A DNA stretch of 64,000 nucleotides. It comes from Bacillus spongiae. GTDB taxonomy: Bacteria; Bacillota; Bacilli; Bacillales; Bacillaceae_K. Of the stretch, positions 52,616-62,024 are shown piece after piece. Numbering within the stretch: the stretch's first letter is position 1; each line of letters opens with the position of its first letter. A program made the position numbers and the translations under genes. The notes beneath the pieces are model-generated. The model was not told the origin of the DNA. It worked only from the letters and a program-made list of their open reading frames with translations, and searched no databases. The stretch lies in contig NZ_JBBAXC010000002.1 in assembly GCF_037120725.1 (NCBI RefSeq), forward strand, positions 62,001 to 126,000. Reading direction: 5' to 3'.

Positions 52616-53482
52616 ATGGAGAATGTGGTTGAATTAAAAAATGTAACGAAGAAATTCAAAGGTTTTTCCGTTAAAAATATTGATTTGCAAGTAAAGCAGG
52701 GCTTTGTAACGGGGTTTATTGGGGCAAATGGTGCTGGGAAGTCGACAACGATAAAAATGATGATGAATTTATTAAAACCGGATGCCGGAGAAGTTAAGCT
52801 GTTCGGGTTGGACTACAAAACACATGAAAAAGCGATTAAGGAGCGCATTGGGTTTGTATACGATGGCAATGTGTTTTTTGATGGACAGAATTTAAAAGAT
52901 ATAAAACGAATCGTGGGACCTGCTTATAAAAATTGGGATAATGTACTGTTTAGTCGATATACAGAGCAATTTGAATTACCCCTTAATAAAGCAATGAAAA
53001 CATTCTCAAAAGGAATGCAAATGAAGGCTTCATTGGCGATTGCACTATCACACCATGCAGAGTTAATCATCATGGATGAGCCAACTGCAGGCTTAGATCC
53101 AATTTTTAGACGGGAGCTGTTGGATCTCTTGCAGGAATTAATGATTGATAGTAATCGTACGATATTCTTCTCAACTCATATTACAACGGATTTAGATCGC
53201 ATCGCAGATTATATAGCTTTTATACAAAGAGGGGAATTAGTCTTTAATAAATCTATTCACGATGTAGCTGAAAGCTATGCGCTCGTTAAAGGAGGAATGG
53301 ACCTCCTAGATAGGGATACGGAAAAGGCCTTTGTTCAAATTCATCGTGCATCAACAGGATTCGAAGCATTAACAGACAATGTTAATGAAGTGAAAAGTAT
53401 TTTCGGAGATACAGTTGTAATTGAACGCGCTTCTCTAGAGGATATCATGTATTACCTGAAAGGGGGCATGCACCATGTTTAA
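52616..53482 (+). CDS. ABC transporter ATP-binding protein
   Basis: A 288-residue ATPase. Walker A GANGAGKSTT near 36-45, Q-loop region VYDGNVFFDGQ, signature FSKGMQMK near 126 (degenerate LSGGQ), Walker B LIIMDEPTAGLD near 144 and H-loop FFSTHIT near 182. Such ATPases pair with ABC-2 permeases in antibiotic sensing or resistance modules (YtrB, YhcG types). ATG follows GAGGAGTG. Overlaps the permease gene by 8 bases. Confidence 0.92.
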   Translation: MENVVELKNVTKKFKGFSVKNIDLQVKQGFVTGFIGANGAGKSTTIKMMMNLLKPDAGEVKLFGLDYKTHEKAIKERIGFVYDGNVFFDGQNLKDIKRIVGPAYKNWDNVLFSRYTEQFELPLNKAMKTFSKGMQMKASLAIALSHHAELIIMDEPTAGLDPIFRRELLDLLQELMIDSNRTIFFSTHITTDLDRIADYIAFIQRGELVFNKSIHDVAESYALVKGGMDLLDRDTEKAFVQIHRASTGFEALTDNVNEVKSIFGDTVVIERASLEDIMYYLKGGMHHV

Positions 53483-54080
53483 TTTAATCAGACGGGATGT
53501 CATTTTACAAAAAAGGCAGTTGTTAATCTATATTCTTTGTATCTTATTTTTTATCTTTATGGATAAACATCCAGCATTCACTTTTCTTGTAGCCAGTATT
53601 TTCATTCCCTTTAACACATATGCCTATGATGAAAAAGTAGAGACAAATATATTATTGAATTCCTTACCTTATACACGTACGGAAATTATCGCATCACGCT
53701 ATCTTGGGGCTATTGCTTATATGATTTTAGCAATTGGAGTGACAAGTCTAGTATTATATGCTTTTAATAAACCATTTACACTGACCGATATTGCAATGGG
53801 GAGTGGCTTATTTTTATTATTTGCGGCGTGTACCTTTCCATTATTTTATCTATTAAAACCAGGTCATATTACAATGACTGTAATGATTACCTTTCTGATT
53901 TTAGCGTTTGTAGGAAGGGATAGTGTTCTTTTTTTAGCTGAACATTTACCAGGCATAACGGATTTTATCGTTAATTTATCCATCCCAGCTCTATACACTG
54001 GAGCGACACTTGCCATCATGGTAGTTTATTTAATTTCTTGGGGAGTTACGACTGTTATTTACCAACGAAAAGCATTTTAA
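53475..54080 (+). CDS. ABC-2-type permease
   Basis: A 201-residue membrane protein with six hydrophobic helices and the ABC-2 hallmark loop DEKVETNILLNSLPYTRTEIIASRYLGAI, common to small permeases that partner GntR-controlled ATPases. ATG 53475 lies within the end of the ATPase gene with AAAGGGGG upstream. The three genes form one operon. The substrate, possibly a cell-wall antibiotic or lipid, is not shown by the sequence. Confidence 0.88.
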   Translation: MFNLIRRDVILQKRQLLIYILCILFFIFMDKHPAFTFLVASIFIPFNTYAYDEKVETNILLNSLPYTRTEIIASRYLGAIAYMILAIGVTSLVLYAFNKPFTLTDIAMGSGLFLLFAACTFPLFYLLKPGHITMTVMITFLILAFVGRDSVLFLAEHLPGITDFIVNLSIPALYTGATLAIMVVYLISWGVTTVIYQRKAF

Positions 54081-54196
54081 GAGGAGCGTTGCACGAACTG
54101 AAACAGTTAGAATTACCCTCGAAATAAGAGAGATTTCTTAGTCTACTTATGGAACAATTTTAATTTAAGATTAAAGAACGCTTATATGAGAGATGA

Positions 54197-54248
54197 ACTG
54201 CGCCTCAATTGTTAGACAGCGTCTATCGATAGAAGCGCATTTTTTTGT
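54197..54248 (+). terminator. Branched stem-loop terminator
   Basis: Outer TGCGC/GCGCA with an inner TAGAC-AGC-GTCTA hairpin, followed by T7. Confidence 0.65.
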
Positions 54249-54363
54249 GAAAATGATTGAATGGAAGCGGTTGTTTTGAAATAATGGGTTGTAAGAAATC
54301 GGGCGAAGTGTCTATGAAACTTTAATACATATCTATTATTTACAGTTGAAAGGTTGTTGTCTA

Positions 54364-55380
54364 ATGTTAAAAGCCAAGGCTTTAAAAGCAGGAGATCAAA
54401 TTGGGGTTATTACACCATCCTCTCCAGCACCTGTTCTTTTTAAGGAAAGATACCAACGGGGTTTAATCCAGTTAGAGGAGATGGGGTTTACAATTGTTGA
54501 GGGAAAATGCTCAAGAGAAATACAATCTTATCGTTCTAGTTCAATTGGAACAAGAGCAGAAGAAATAAATGAGTTCATTTATAACAAGGATATAAAAGCG
54601 ATTATTAGTACAATTGGAGGCCTAAATTCAAATTCTTTATTGCCTTATATAGACTATGAATATTTAAAAAGGAATCCAAAAGTGATTATGGGATACAGTG
54701 ATGTTACAGCACTTTTATTAGCAATCTATGCTAAGACAGGACTGACTACCTTTTATGGACCTGCTATTATTCCTTCATTCGGTGAGTTTCCTAAAATGTT
54801 AGCGAAGGGGAGGGAGTATTTTGAAGATATTGTCCTATTAAAAAAGAAAGCCCCATTTGCACTTGATGTACCATTAGAATGGACAGAGGAAAGGCTTGAG
54901 TGGGAGACGCAAAGTAGGGAAAAAGAGATGGTGAAAAATGAAGGGTGGAAAACGTTACGAGAGGGCATTGCCGTAGGAACGTTGATTGGTGGTAATTTAG
55001 ATACAATGTCTGGCATCATTGGGTCAGAATATTTTCCAAATTTAAAAGGGGCTATTTTGTTTCTGGAGGACACTTCAAAAAATATGGCACTTGAAGAACG
55101 TTTGTTAAGTATGTTAAAAGTTAATGGGGTATTTGATGATATCGCCGGTTTAATTATTGGAAAGCATGAACATTTTAATGATTTGAAATCACCATTCTCA
55201 CTCGATGAGTTACTATTGGAAGTGATTGGTGATACGAATATCCCAATTCTTTCAAATGTAGATATTGGCCATACTTTCCCTTCACATGTATTTCCAATTG
55301 GAATTAAAGTGAAGCTAAATGCTACAAAAGGAATCATAACGTTCCTTGAAGATGGTGTTGTAAAAGATAAAGTTGAATAA
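54364..55380 (+). CDS. LD-carboxypeptidase, S66 family (LdcA/MccF-like)
   Basis: A 338-residue serine peptidase. The nucleophile Ser is in VIMGYSDVTALL near 111; the Glu and His of the Ser-Glu-His triad are in ILFLEDTSKN near 237 and DIGHTFPSHVFPIG near 300. Relatives trim muropeptides (LdcA) or inactivate microcin C-like toxins (MccF); the length and insert sequence (EWTEERLEWETQSREKE) lean toward MccF. ATG 54364 has GAAAGG 10 bases upstream; an in-frame TTG at 54346 lies before that site. Confidence 0.87.
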   Translation: MLKAKALKAGDQIGVITPSSPAPVLFKERYQRGLIQLEEMGFTIVEGKCSREIQSYRSSSIGTRAEEINEFIYNKDIKAIISTIGGLNSNSLLPYIDYEYLKRNPKVIMGYSDVTALLLAIYAKTGLTTFYGPAIIPSFGEFPKMLAKGREYFEDIVLLKKKAPFALDVPLEWTEERLEWETQSREKEMVKNEGWKTLREGIAVGTLIGGNLDTMSGIIGSEYFPNLKGAILFLEDTSKNMALEERLLSMLKVNGVFDDIAGLIIGKHEHFNDLKSPFSLDELLLEVIGDTNIPILSNVDIGHTFPSHVFPIGIKVKLNATKGIITFLEDGVVKDKVE

Positions 55381-55401
55381 TATAGATGATATTACTAAAG
55401 T

Positions 55402-55446
55402 GGAAGCCCTTTGGATGATTTCTTTTCAAAGGGGCTTCTTTTTGGC
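55402..55446 (+). terminator. Terminator after the carboxypeptidase gene
   Basis: GGAAGCCC-TTTG pairs with CAAAGGGGCTTC (one bulge), then TTTTT. Confidence 0.85.
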
Positions 55447-55669
55447 TGTTTGAAAATGCTGGTTAATTTCAAACGCTTTAATAGATCGAAACAGGCATAT
55501 CATTTCAGAATTTAGGTTAACGATTAGTTAGTTTGTGAACAACTTCCAGCATTATTGTATTAAGAGCTCTTTGCCTAGTACTACGTTCTTAATATTTATT
55601 AATATTTTTCAATCTTTCTTATATAAATAGTAGTATTTAGTCCGATTTGCTAGGGGAAAGAACGTTAGT

Positions 55670-55687
55670 TTGTGATAAATGTCACAA
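55670..55687. promoter_or_regulatory. Fnr/Rex-type operator
   Basis: TTGTGA-TAAATG-TCACAA is a perfect palindrome that satisfies both the Fnr consensus (TGTGA-N6-TCACA) and the Rex consensus (TTGTGA-N6-TCACAA). A weaker copy, TGTTC-ATTAAT-TCACA, is at 55696-55711. Confidence 0.85.
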
Positions 55688-55705
55688 AATGTTCATGTTC
55701 ATTAA

Positions 55706-55734
55706 TTCACATATGGTTGATTTCGTCCTACAAT
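55706..55734 (+). promoter_or_regulatory. Candidate promoter of the bd oxidase operon
   Basis: TTCACA (55706-55711), 17-base spacer, TACAAT (55729-55734). The strong palindrome is centred about 62 bases before the predicted start point. Confidence 0.6.
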
Positions 55735-55781
55735 AGATAATAAGAAATACTGAAAAATTTTAAAGAGCAGGAGGCAGCTTT

Positions 55782-57116
55782 ATGGAATTTGATAGTGTCA
55801 TATTAAGTAGAATGCTCACATCTACAACTTTAGCATTTCACATCATATTTGCGACAATTGGTGTCGGTGTGCCTGTAATGATTGCAATTGCAGAATTTAT
55901 GGGCATTAAAAAAAAGGATCCCCACTATTTATTATTAGCCCGAAGATGGGCAAGAGGATTTACAATTACAGTAGCTGTAGGAGTCGTGACAGGAACGGCG
56001 ATAGGATTGCAGCTTTCTTTATTATGGCCTAGCTTTATGCAGGTGGCAGGTCAGGTGATTGCTTTGCCATTATTTATGGAAACTTTCGCCTTTTTCTTTG
56101 AAGCTATCTTTCTAGGGATTTATTTATACACTTGGGATCGATTTAAAAATAGGTGGATTCATTGGATATTAACGATACCGATTATGATAGGCTCTTCCGC
56201 ATCAGCCTTATTTATTACAACGGTGAATGCATTTATGAATACACCTCAAGGATTTGATTTAGTTGATGGAAAAGCAATAAACATTGACCCAATTGCAGCG
56301 ATGTTAAACCCTGCAACACCGACGAAAGTTTTTCATGTGTTAACTTCTTCTTATATGACATCGGCCCTTATACTAGCTGCGATTACTGCATTTGCAATTT
56401 TAAAGGGAAGCAAGGGGGAGTATCATCGCAAAGCTTTACGTTTAACAATGGTTGCTGGCTTTGTGTTTACGATTGGAACTGCACTGGCTGGCGATGTTTC
56501 TGCGAAATTTTTAGCAGAGTATCAACCAGAAAAATTAGCTGCTGCAGAGTGGCATTTTGAAACAGAATCAAACGCTGATCTTATTTTGTTCGGAACGTTA
56601 GATGAAAATAATGAAATTCATAACGAAATTCGAATTCCAGGTTTTTTAAGCTTTTTAGCTGGAGGCTCACTTGATACTGAGGTAATTGGTTTAAATGAGT
56701 TTCCAGAAGATGAGTTGCCACCACTATGGGTCCATTATTTATTTGATTTAATGGTTAGTATTGGAGTCTTTAGTTTAATCATTACTTTCTTCTTTATTGT
56801 TGCATGGAAATGGAAGAGGTTGAATGAATGGTGGAAGCCGCTATTATGGGGAATTGTTGCCAGCGGTCCATTAGCTATGCTTGCTATTGAATTTGGTTGG
56901 ATATTTGCCGAAGTCGGAAGACAACCTTGGATTTTAAGAGGGTATATGAAAGTGGCTGAAGCAGCAACGAAGGGAGACGGTGTAGGGATTACCTTTATCC
57001 TATTTGTTTTACTATACATCGTATTAGCCGTGTTAACGATTGTCGTTTTAATTAAAATGTTTAAAAATAAACCAGCAGAAGCTGAATTAGAACAACGTTT
57101 TCCAATAAAACAGTAA
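55782..57116 (+). CDS. ythA: Cytochrome bd-type quinol oxidase subunit I (YthA-like)
   Basis: A 444-residue membrane subunit binding the hemes and oxidising quinol to reduce O2. His20 in TTLAFHIIFATIG is the high-spin heme ligand; GRQPW in EVGRQPWILRG near 377 is the quinol-oxidation signature. The Q-loop between helices 6 and 7 is short, as in the CIO/YthA branch. Length and sequence fit B. subtilis YthA better than CydA. ATG follows GGAGG. The Fnr/Rex box predicts expression at low oxygen or high NADH. Confidence 0.93.
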   Translation: MEFDSVILSRMLTSTTLAFHIIFATIGVGVPVMIAIAEFMGIKKKDPHYLLLARRWARGFTITVAVGVVTGTAIGLQLSLLWPSFMQVAGQVIALPLFMETFAFFFEAIFLGIYLYTWDRFKNRWIHWILTIPIMIGSSASALFITTVNAFMNTPQGFDLVDGKAINIDPIAAMLNPATPTKVFHVLTSSYMTSALILAAITAFAILKGSKGEYHRKALRLTMVAGFVFTIGTALAGDVSAKFLAEYQPEKLAAAEWHFETESNADLILFGTLDENNEIHNEIRIPGFLSFLAGGSLDTEVIGLNEFPEDELPPLWVHYLFDLMVSIGVFSLIITFFFIVAWKWKRLNEWWKPLLWGIVASGPLAMLAIEFGWIFAEVGRQPWILRGYMKVAEAATKGDGVGITFILFVLLYIVLAVLTIVVLIKMFKNKPAEAELEQRFPIKQ

Positions 57117-57167
57117 AGACGTACATGAAGGTCACCTCGTCCTTCTATTTGGAAAGGAGGAAGTATT

Positions 57168-58181
57168 TTGAGCTTAGAAGTATTAGGAATAACCGTTTTG
57201 TGGATCTTTCTTTATGGATATTTAATCGTAGCATCCATTGATTTTGGGTCGGGATTTTTTGCATTTTATGGTAAGGTGACAGGGAAGGATCATATTTTGA
57301 ATGATTTAATTAGTCGATATTTATCACCTGTATGGGAAGTAACAAATGTCTTTTTTGTTTTCTTTTTTGTCGGTCTTGTTGGCTTCTTTCCAGATACAGC
57401 TTATTATTTTGGAACATCTCTTTTGATTCCAGGTAGCATTGCCATTATTTTACTTGCAATAAGGGGCTCTTTTTATGCATTTGGTAACTACGGTTCAAAG
57501 GATAATATCGTCTATTTGTTTTTATACGGAGCAACAGGATTACTGATTCCGGCATCTTTATCAACGGCACTGACAATCTCTGAAGGGGGCTTTTTAAAAG
57601 TTACAGATGATAAAGTCATCTTTTTAGCAAATGAACTGTTGAAAAGTCCTTATTCATGGAGTGTAGTCGCCTTATCGATCGTGTCAGTCTTATTTATTTC
57701 TGCTACATTTTTAACGTACTACGCTGATAGAGCAGGAGATATAAAGTCGAGAGAAATATTGAGGCGTTTTGCATTGTTTTGGAGTCCACCTACGATCGTG
57801 ACATCACTGCTAGTATTTGTTGCGTTGCGTGAACATAATGAAGAGCATTTTACTCAAGCAATTGAAATATGGTGGATGTTTGGTCTATCACTTGTTTTTT
57901 TCGCCATTGCTTCTTATCTGATTTATAAAAAAACAAGGTTTGGCTTTGCTTTTATCGCCGTTATGTTGCAATTCTTTTTTGCCTTTTTTGGATATGGTGC
58001 GTCACATTTACCTTATATTCTTTATCCGTATATTACAATCCAATCGAGTGTGACCAATCCTACGATGGGAACGACATTAGTCATTGTATTTATTGCCGGT
58101 CTGTTTCTTTTAATCCCGTCTCTTATTTTACTGATGCGCCTATTCCTATTCGATGCTGATTACATCAAAGGCCAGAAGTAA
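57168..58181 (+). CDS. ythB: Cytochrome bd-type oxidase subunit II (YthB-like)
   Basis: A 337-residue membrane subunit with about eight helices; the N-terminal motif LYGYLIVASIDFGSGFFAFYG and SPVWEVTNVFFVFFFVG are the subunit II signatures. TTG 57168 follows AAAGGAGG, 51 bases after subunit I. No cydCD maturation genes and no obvious small cydX-like subunit follow. Confidence 0.92.
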   Translation: MSLEVLGITVLWIFLYGYLIVASIDFGSGFFAFYGKVTGKDHILNDLISRYLSPVWEVTNVFFVFFFVGLVGFFPDTAYYFGTSLLIPGSIAIILLAIRGSFYAFGNYGSKDNIVYLFLYGATGLLIPASLSTALTISEGGFLKVTDDKVIFLANELLKSPYSWSVVALSIVSVLFISATFLTYYADRAGDIKSREILRRFALFWSPPTIVTSLLVFVALREHNEEHFTQAIEIWWMFGLSLVFFAIASYLIYKKTRFGFAFIAVMLQFFFAFFGYGASHLPYILYPYITIQSSVTNPTMGTTLVIVFIAGLFLLIPSLILLMRLFLFDADYIKGQK

Positions 58182-58252
58182 TATTACTTTCATTCCCGTA
58201 AAAATATGCTAAAATAGTGGAGAAGTGATGACTTCAATTTGGGGGTATAAAG

Positions 58253-58909
58253 GTGAATAAAGAATTTATAGTCATAGGCTTAGGTCGCTTTGGAGGAAGT
58301 ATTGTTCGGGAATTAGCGGAGCAAGGAATGGAAGTCATGGCCATTGATAAATTTGAGGATAAAGTAAATGAATTTTCTTCTATTGCCTCGCATGCTGTAG
58401 TCGCTGATGCCACTGATGAGTCTGTGTTAAAAAAATTAGGATGTCGCAATTTTGACCATGTAATCGTAGCTATTGGGGATGATATCCAAGCTAGTATTTT
58501 AACGACGTTAATGCTAAAGGAAATCGGTGTACAAAACATTACAGTTAAAGCACAAAATGATTATCATGAAAAGGTACTTCGTAAAATCGGTGCTGACTCT
58601 GTAGTACACCCCGAAAGAGATATGGGAAAACGAATTGCTCATAACATTGTTTCGAATAATGTACTAGATTATTTAGAGCTTTCTGATGAGCATTCCATTG
58701 TAGAAATTGTTGCAAATGAACAATTAGCAGGTAATTCACTAATTGATTTAGATATCCGTGCAAAATATGGAATTAATATTGTTGCCATTAAACGAGGAAA
58801 TGAAGTAATTGTTTCACCACAAGCGAGTGATTTAATTCGTTCGGGTGATATATTAATTGTTATTGGTGCGGATAGTGATATAAATCGTTTTGAAAAGAAA
58901 GTATTATAG
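58253..58909 (+). CDS. ktrC: KtrC, cytosolic gating subunit of potassium uptake
   Basis: A 218-residue RCK protein: N-terminal Rossmann domain (IVIGLGRFGGSIVRELAEQG; binds ATP/ADP) and RCK_C domain (from about 140; ANEQLAGNSLIDLDIRAKYGINIVAIKRGNEVIVSP) that in B. subtilis KtrC binds c-di-AMP, closing the channel. It matches KtrC through its whole length (HEKVLRKIGADSVVHPERDM). The membrane partner KtrD is not in the window, as usual for this unlinked pair. GTG 58253 follows GGGGG. Confidence 0.95.
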   Translation: MNKEFIVIGLGRFGGSIVRELAEQGMEVMAIDKFEDKVNEFSSIASHAVVADATDESVLKKLGCRNFDHVIVAIGDDIQASILTTLMLKEIGVQNITVKAQNDYHEKVLRKIGADSVVHPERDMGKRIAHNIVSNNVLDYLELSDEHSIVEIVANEQLAGNSLIDLDIRAKYGINIVAIKRGNEVIVSPQASDLIRSGDILIVIGADSDINRFEKKVL

Positions 58910-58934
58910 AAAGTAAGGCATATCAGTCTTTATA

Positions 58935-58981
58935 CTGCGCCTCCCATTGTTGAATTGAACAATGGGAGGTGCAGTTTTTTT
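58935..58981 (+). terminator. Terminator of ktrC
   Basis: A 17-bp stem, CTGCGCCTCCCATTGTT with AACAATGGGAGGTGCAG (one G-U), then T7. Confidence 0.95.
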
Positions 58982-59486
58982 ATGGCCAATACAAATCGTT
59001 CTCTGTTATTAAAATAGAAACGAACGCTATCGATGTAAGAAACACAATGATTTTAATCTAGGTAAATCAATATAAGCAGAATGTATGGAAGCCTTTAGGT
59101 TAGAAAGAGAGTGTAACTGTTTTATCCTAAGGGGTTTTTCAGTAAAAATAAAGTGCTTATAGCATTAAAAGATAGATAATAGAACGGTTAATTGACAATG
59201 GAATTTTCTGGGGGAAGTTCCGTAAAATGGAATACTTGGATAATTTTTATTGGTTTATTCAGTAAAATGTTTTAAACTAATAGTTAGTTTAGATGAAAAA
59301 ACAAAATTATTTGTATATTTCTTCTAAAATCCATTGGAGGTGTTTCAGATGAGGTTTATTGATAGTCATTTAGGAAGTTTCAATATTAGGTTCGTAATAT
59401 GAGTAAATAAGGTAAAGGAAAATTTGTTAAAGTCATTATAATGTCAACTCCTAAAATCTAAAAACAATTTTAAGGAGTGAGTTATA
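58982..59486. other. Intergenic region, no clear gene
   Basis: A 17-codon frame at 59349-59402 (MRFIDSHLGSFNIRFVI) has a good TTGGAGGTG ribosome site but is probably a gene remnant or leader. CATTATAATG (59435-59444) precedes the next gene and also occurs at 24584-24593. Confidence 0.35.
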
Positions 59487-59759
59487 ATGAAGTATATAAA
59501 CGCAAATAATGCCTTACCTAAGCAATTGTTAGTAGAAATACAAAAATATGTTCAAGGACAATTAATATATATACCAAACACTGAAGGGACTCGAAAAAAG
59601 TGGGGAGAAAATTCAGGTAGTAGAGAGTATATAAAGTATAGAAATGAAAAAATCTGTGAAGAATTTACTACAGGATTAACGATTGACCAACTATCAGAAA
59701 AGTACTGTCTTTCTGTGTATAGTATTCAAAAAATCGTTTACTCAAAGAAAAGACGATGA
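59487..59759 (+). CDS. CD3324-family helix-turn-helix protein
   Basis: A 90-residue protein with the CD3324-like layout: MKYINANNALPKQLLVEIQK then YVQGQLIYIPN, followed by a C-terminal HTH (NEKICEEFTTGLTIDQLSEKYCLSVYSIQKIVY) related to Mor/C phage regulators. Probably a small DNA-binding protein; targets unknown. ATG follows AAGGAGTGAG and a terminator begins at the stop codon. Confidence 0.8.
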   Translation: MKYINANNALPKQLLVEIQKYVQGQLIYIPNTEGTRKKWGENSGSREYIKYRNEKICEEFTTGLTIDQLSEKYCLSVYSIQKIVYSKKRR

Positions 59760-59796
59760 AGAGCTGACTGGATTAACAATCCAGTCAGCTCTTTTG
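59760..59796 (+). terminator. Terminator
   Basis: AGAGCTGACTGGATT-AAC-AATCCAGTCAGCTCT, a perfect 15-bp stem, then TTT. Confidence 0.9.
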
Positions 59797-59954
59797 TGTA
59801 GAAAACGATTATACTTATTTAAAATATATTGTTCACAAAGAAATACAGATAAAATAAAGGTGAAACAGGCTAGATGTAACATATTTACTAACGAGTGAAT
59901 TTGCAGCGAGGGCAAAAAATAGGGTTACATCATTTAAAATAAGGGGATTTATTA

Positions 59955-61928
59955 ATGAATACTAATGAAAAAAACTATCTAAGTATAGAAGAGATTATTT
60001 CATTACCAACACTATCAGGTACAAACATAAGTGAAGATGGTAATAACGTAGCATTTGTTAAGAAGACAGTTAACTGGAAAGACAATAATTATAGTAATCA
60101 TGTATGGATATATGAAAAAGATAAAGGGCAGTGTTACCCATTAACAACTAGTGATACAGAGAGTACAGACCCATTATGGTCTCCCGATTCTAGAAATATC
60201 GCCTACCTAAGCCCAGTTGGTGATGGTGATAATAAGAGAAATCAGATATTTGTAAAGGCAATAGATGGTTATAGTGGTGTTCAAATTACTGATGAGAAAG
60301 AAGGGGTCATTAATTTCAAATGGGAGCCTACTGGCAAGGGTTTTTATTATGTTGCACATTCAAAGGAATCTGAGGAGATAAAGAAACGTAAGGAATTATA
60401 TGGAGATTTCCATCATATAGGCAAGGATTACCAGAATAATAGTTTATATTATATTGAAGTAGAAAAAGTGATGCAAAAAGATAAAGGTGAGCATGATAGT
60501 AGCGTTGTTCATCAACTAACTGATGGTAAGGATTTTCATATCCATGATTTTGATATTTCAAATGATGGGAAGAAGATTGTATTAATGGCTACACCAAGCC
60601 CAAATATGGGAGATTATTTTTATCAAGACCTATACATACTAGACATTAAAGCTGAAGAGCTACAAAAGATGAATATAGATAAGTTGTTGGGAGGGAGCGT
60701 TTGCTTTTCTACTGACGGCAGCAAAATATGTTACTCAGCAAGCATAAGGGAGAAGGATTACTATAAGACCCATATACAAGATAGTACACTAGAGATATAT
60801 GATATTAACAATGGAGAGTTCATTCAACCTTTAACAGATTTTGATAGTACCGTGATTCCATTACGCTGGACAGCTAAAGGAATTTTAATTAGATGGCAGA
60901 ATAAAACGAATTATCTTATTGGATTATTATCTGAGAATGGCACTGTGGAAATGTTAAGTGAAAAAGTAGATAGCTTTATAATGGAGGCTTCTATAACAAG
61001 AGATGGAAATCATCTATCCTATAATAAGGCTATTACAACTGAAACCTTTGAAATCTATTTAGACGATAAAAAAATAACGAATGAAAATAGCTTTTTCAAA
61101 GGAAAACTTAAATGTAACAGGGAAATAATCTCATGGAAAAGTAGCGATGGTCTTGAAATAGAGGGGATTTTATCAACCCCAGTTGAGTTTGACGAAAATA
61201 AAAAATATCCCTTATTAGTGATAATCCATGGTGGTCCTGCTTGGGCATCCTTTCCAATATTTTCAGGCTGTTTTGATGAGAAATATCCTATTGAACCGTT
61301 TATCGAGAAAGGCTTTATCGTTTTAGAACCAAACTACAGGGGAAGTTCTGGTTATGGTAATGAATTTTTAAAAGCAAACTATAGAAAACAGGGAATTGCT
61401 GACTACGAAGATGTTATATCTGGAGTGGATAAACTAGTTGACATGGGGATTGTAGATAAAGATAGAGTAGGAGTTATGGGATGGAGCAACGGGGGATATA
61501 TATCAGCTTTCTGTTCTACATTTAGTAGTAGATTTAAAGCTATTTCAGTTGGAGGTGGAATTACTAATTGGAGTACCCATTATGTACATACGGATATCCC
61601 TTACTTTGTTAGGATGTATTTAGGAGATAATCCATGGAATGATCCAGAAATATATACTAAAACTTCACCAATGACCTATATTAAATCAGCCTGTACCCCT
61701 ACTTTAATCCAACATGGCGAAAAGTGTGCAAGAGTTCCAACTCCAAATGCTTATGAGCTATATCAAGGATTAAGGGATATGAAAGTTGATACAGAATTAA
61801 TTATATTAAAAGGAATGGCCTATAGTTCTGACCAGCCAGGAATTAATGTAGCGATTATGAAGCAGAATTTGATGTGGTTTTCACACTATATTCTTGGAGA
61901 AAGCATGATTGATCTTAATGTATTATAA
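59955..61928 (+). CDS. S9-family prolyl oligopeptidase homologue with a broken catalytic triad
   Basis: A 657-residue protein: N-terminal beta-propeller (about 20-390; WSPDSRNIAYLSP, FSTDGSKICYSA blades) and a C-terminal alpha/beta-hydrolase domain (about 400-650; IIHGGPAWASF, NYRGSSGYGNEFL). The nucleophile Ser511 in GWSNGGY is intact. The position of the catalytic Asp, normally HGExDxRVP, reads HGEKCARVP (Cys591). The catalytic His position, normally KGxxHxxxxP, reads KGMAYSSDQP (Tyr623). Peptidase activity is therefore doubtful despite an intact reading frame. ATG follows AAGGGGA. Confidence 0.88.
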   Translation: MNTNEKNYLSIEEIISLPTLSGTNISEDGNNVAFVKKTVNWKDNNYSNHVWIYEKDKGQCYPLTTSDTESTDPLWSPDSRNIAYLSPVGDGDNKRNQIFVKAIDGYSGVQITDEKEGVINFKWEPTGKGFYYVAHSKESEEIKKRKELYGDFHHIGKDYQNNSLYYIEVEKVMQKDKGEHDSSVVHQLTDGKDFHIHDFDISNDGKKIVLMATPSPNMGDYFYQDLYILDIKAEELQKMNIDKLLGGSVCFSTDGSKICYSASIREKDYYKTHIQDSTLEIYDINNGEFIQPLTDFDSTVIPLRWTAKGILIRWQNKTNYLIGLLSENGTVEMLSEKVDSFIMEASITRDGNHLSYNKAITTETFEIYLDDKKITNENSFFKGKLKCNREIISWKSSDGLEIEGILSTPVEFDENKKYPLLVIIHGGPAWASFPIFSGCFDEKYPIEPFIEKGFIVLEPNYRGSSGYGNEFLKANYRKQGIADYEDVISGVDKLVDMGIVDKDRVGVMGWSNGGYISAFCSTFSSRFKAISVGGGITNWSTHYVHTDIPYFVRMYLGDNPWNDPEIYTKTSPMTYIKSACTPTLIQHGEKCARVPTPNAYELYQGLRDMKVDTELIILKGMAYSSDQPGINVAIMKQNLMWFSHYILGESMIDLNVL

Positions 61929-61965
61929 TTAATAAAAGCATATCCTCACAGGATACAAAAAGGTG

Positions 61966-61996
61966 AAACAGCCTTCATAAGAGGGCTGTTTTTTAA
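61966..61996 (+). terminator. Terminator of the S9 gene
   Basis: AACAGCC...TTC-ATAA-GAG...GGCTGTT then TTTT. Confidence 0.85.
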
Positions 61997-62024
61997 TAAC
62001 CGTCATCTTAATCTTATAAACATG

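Noticed and set aside
54753-55337. A 194-codon minus-strand frame inside the LD-carboxypeptidase gene
   Set aside because: Shadow frame of a gene with a full S66 catalytic triad; no ribosome site.
59683-59898. A plus-strand frame overlapping the CD3324-like gene
   Set aside because: It runs through the perfect 15-bp terminator and is out of frame with the supported gene.
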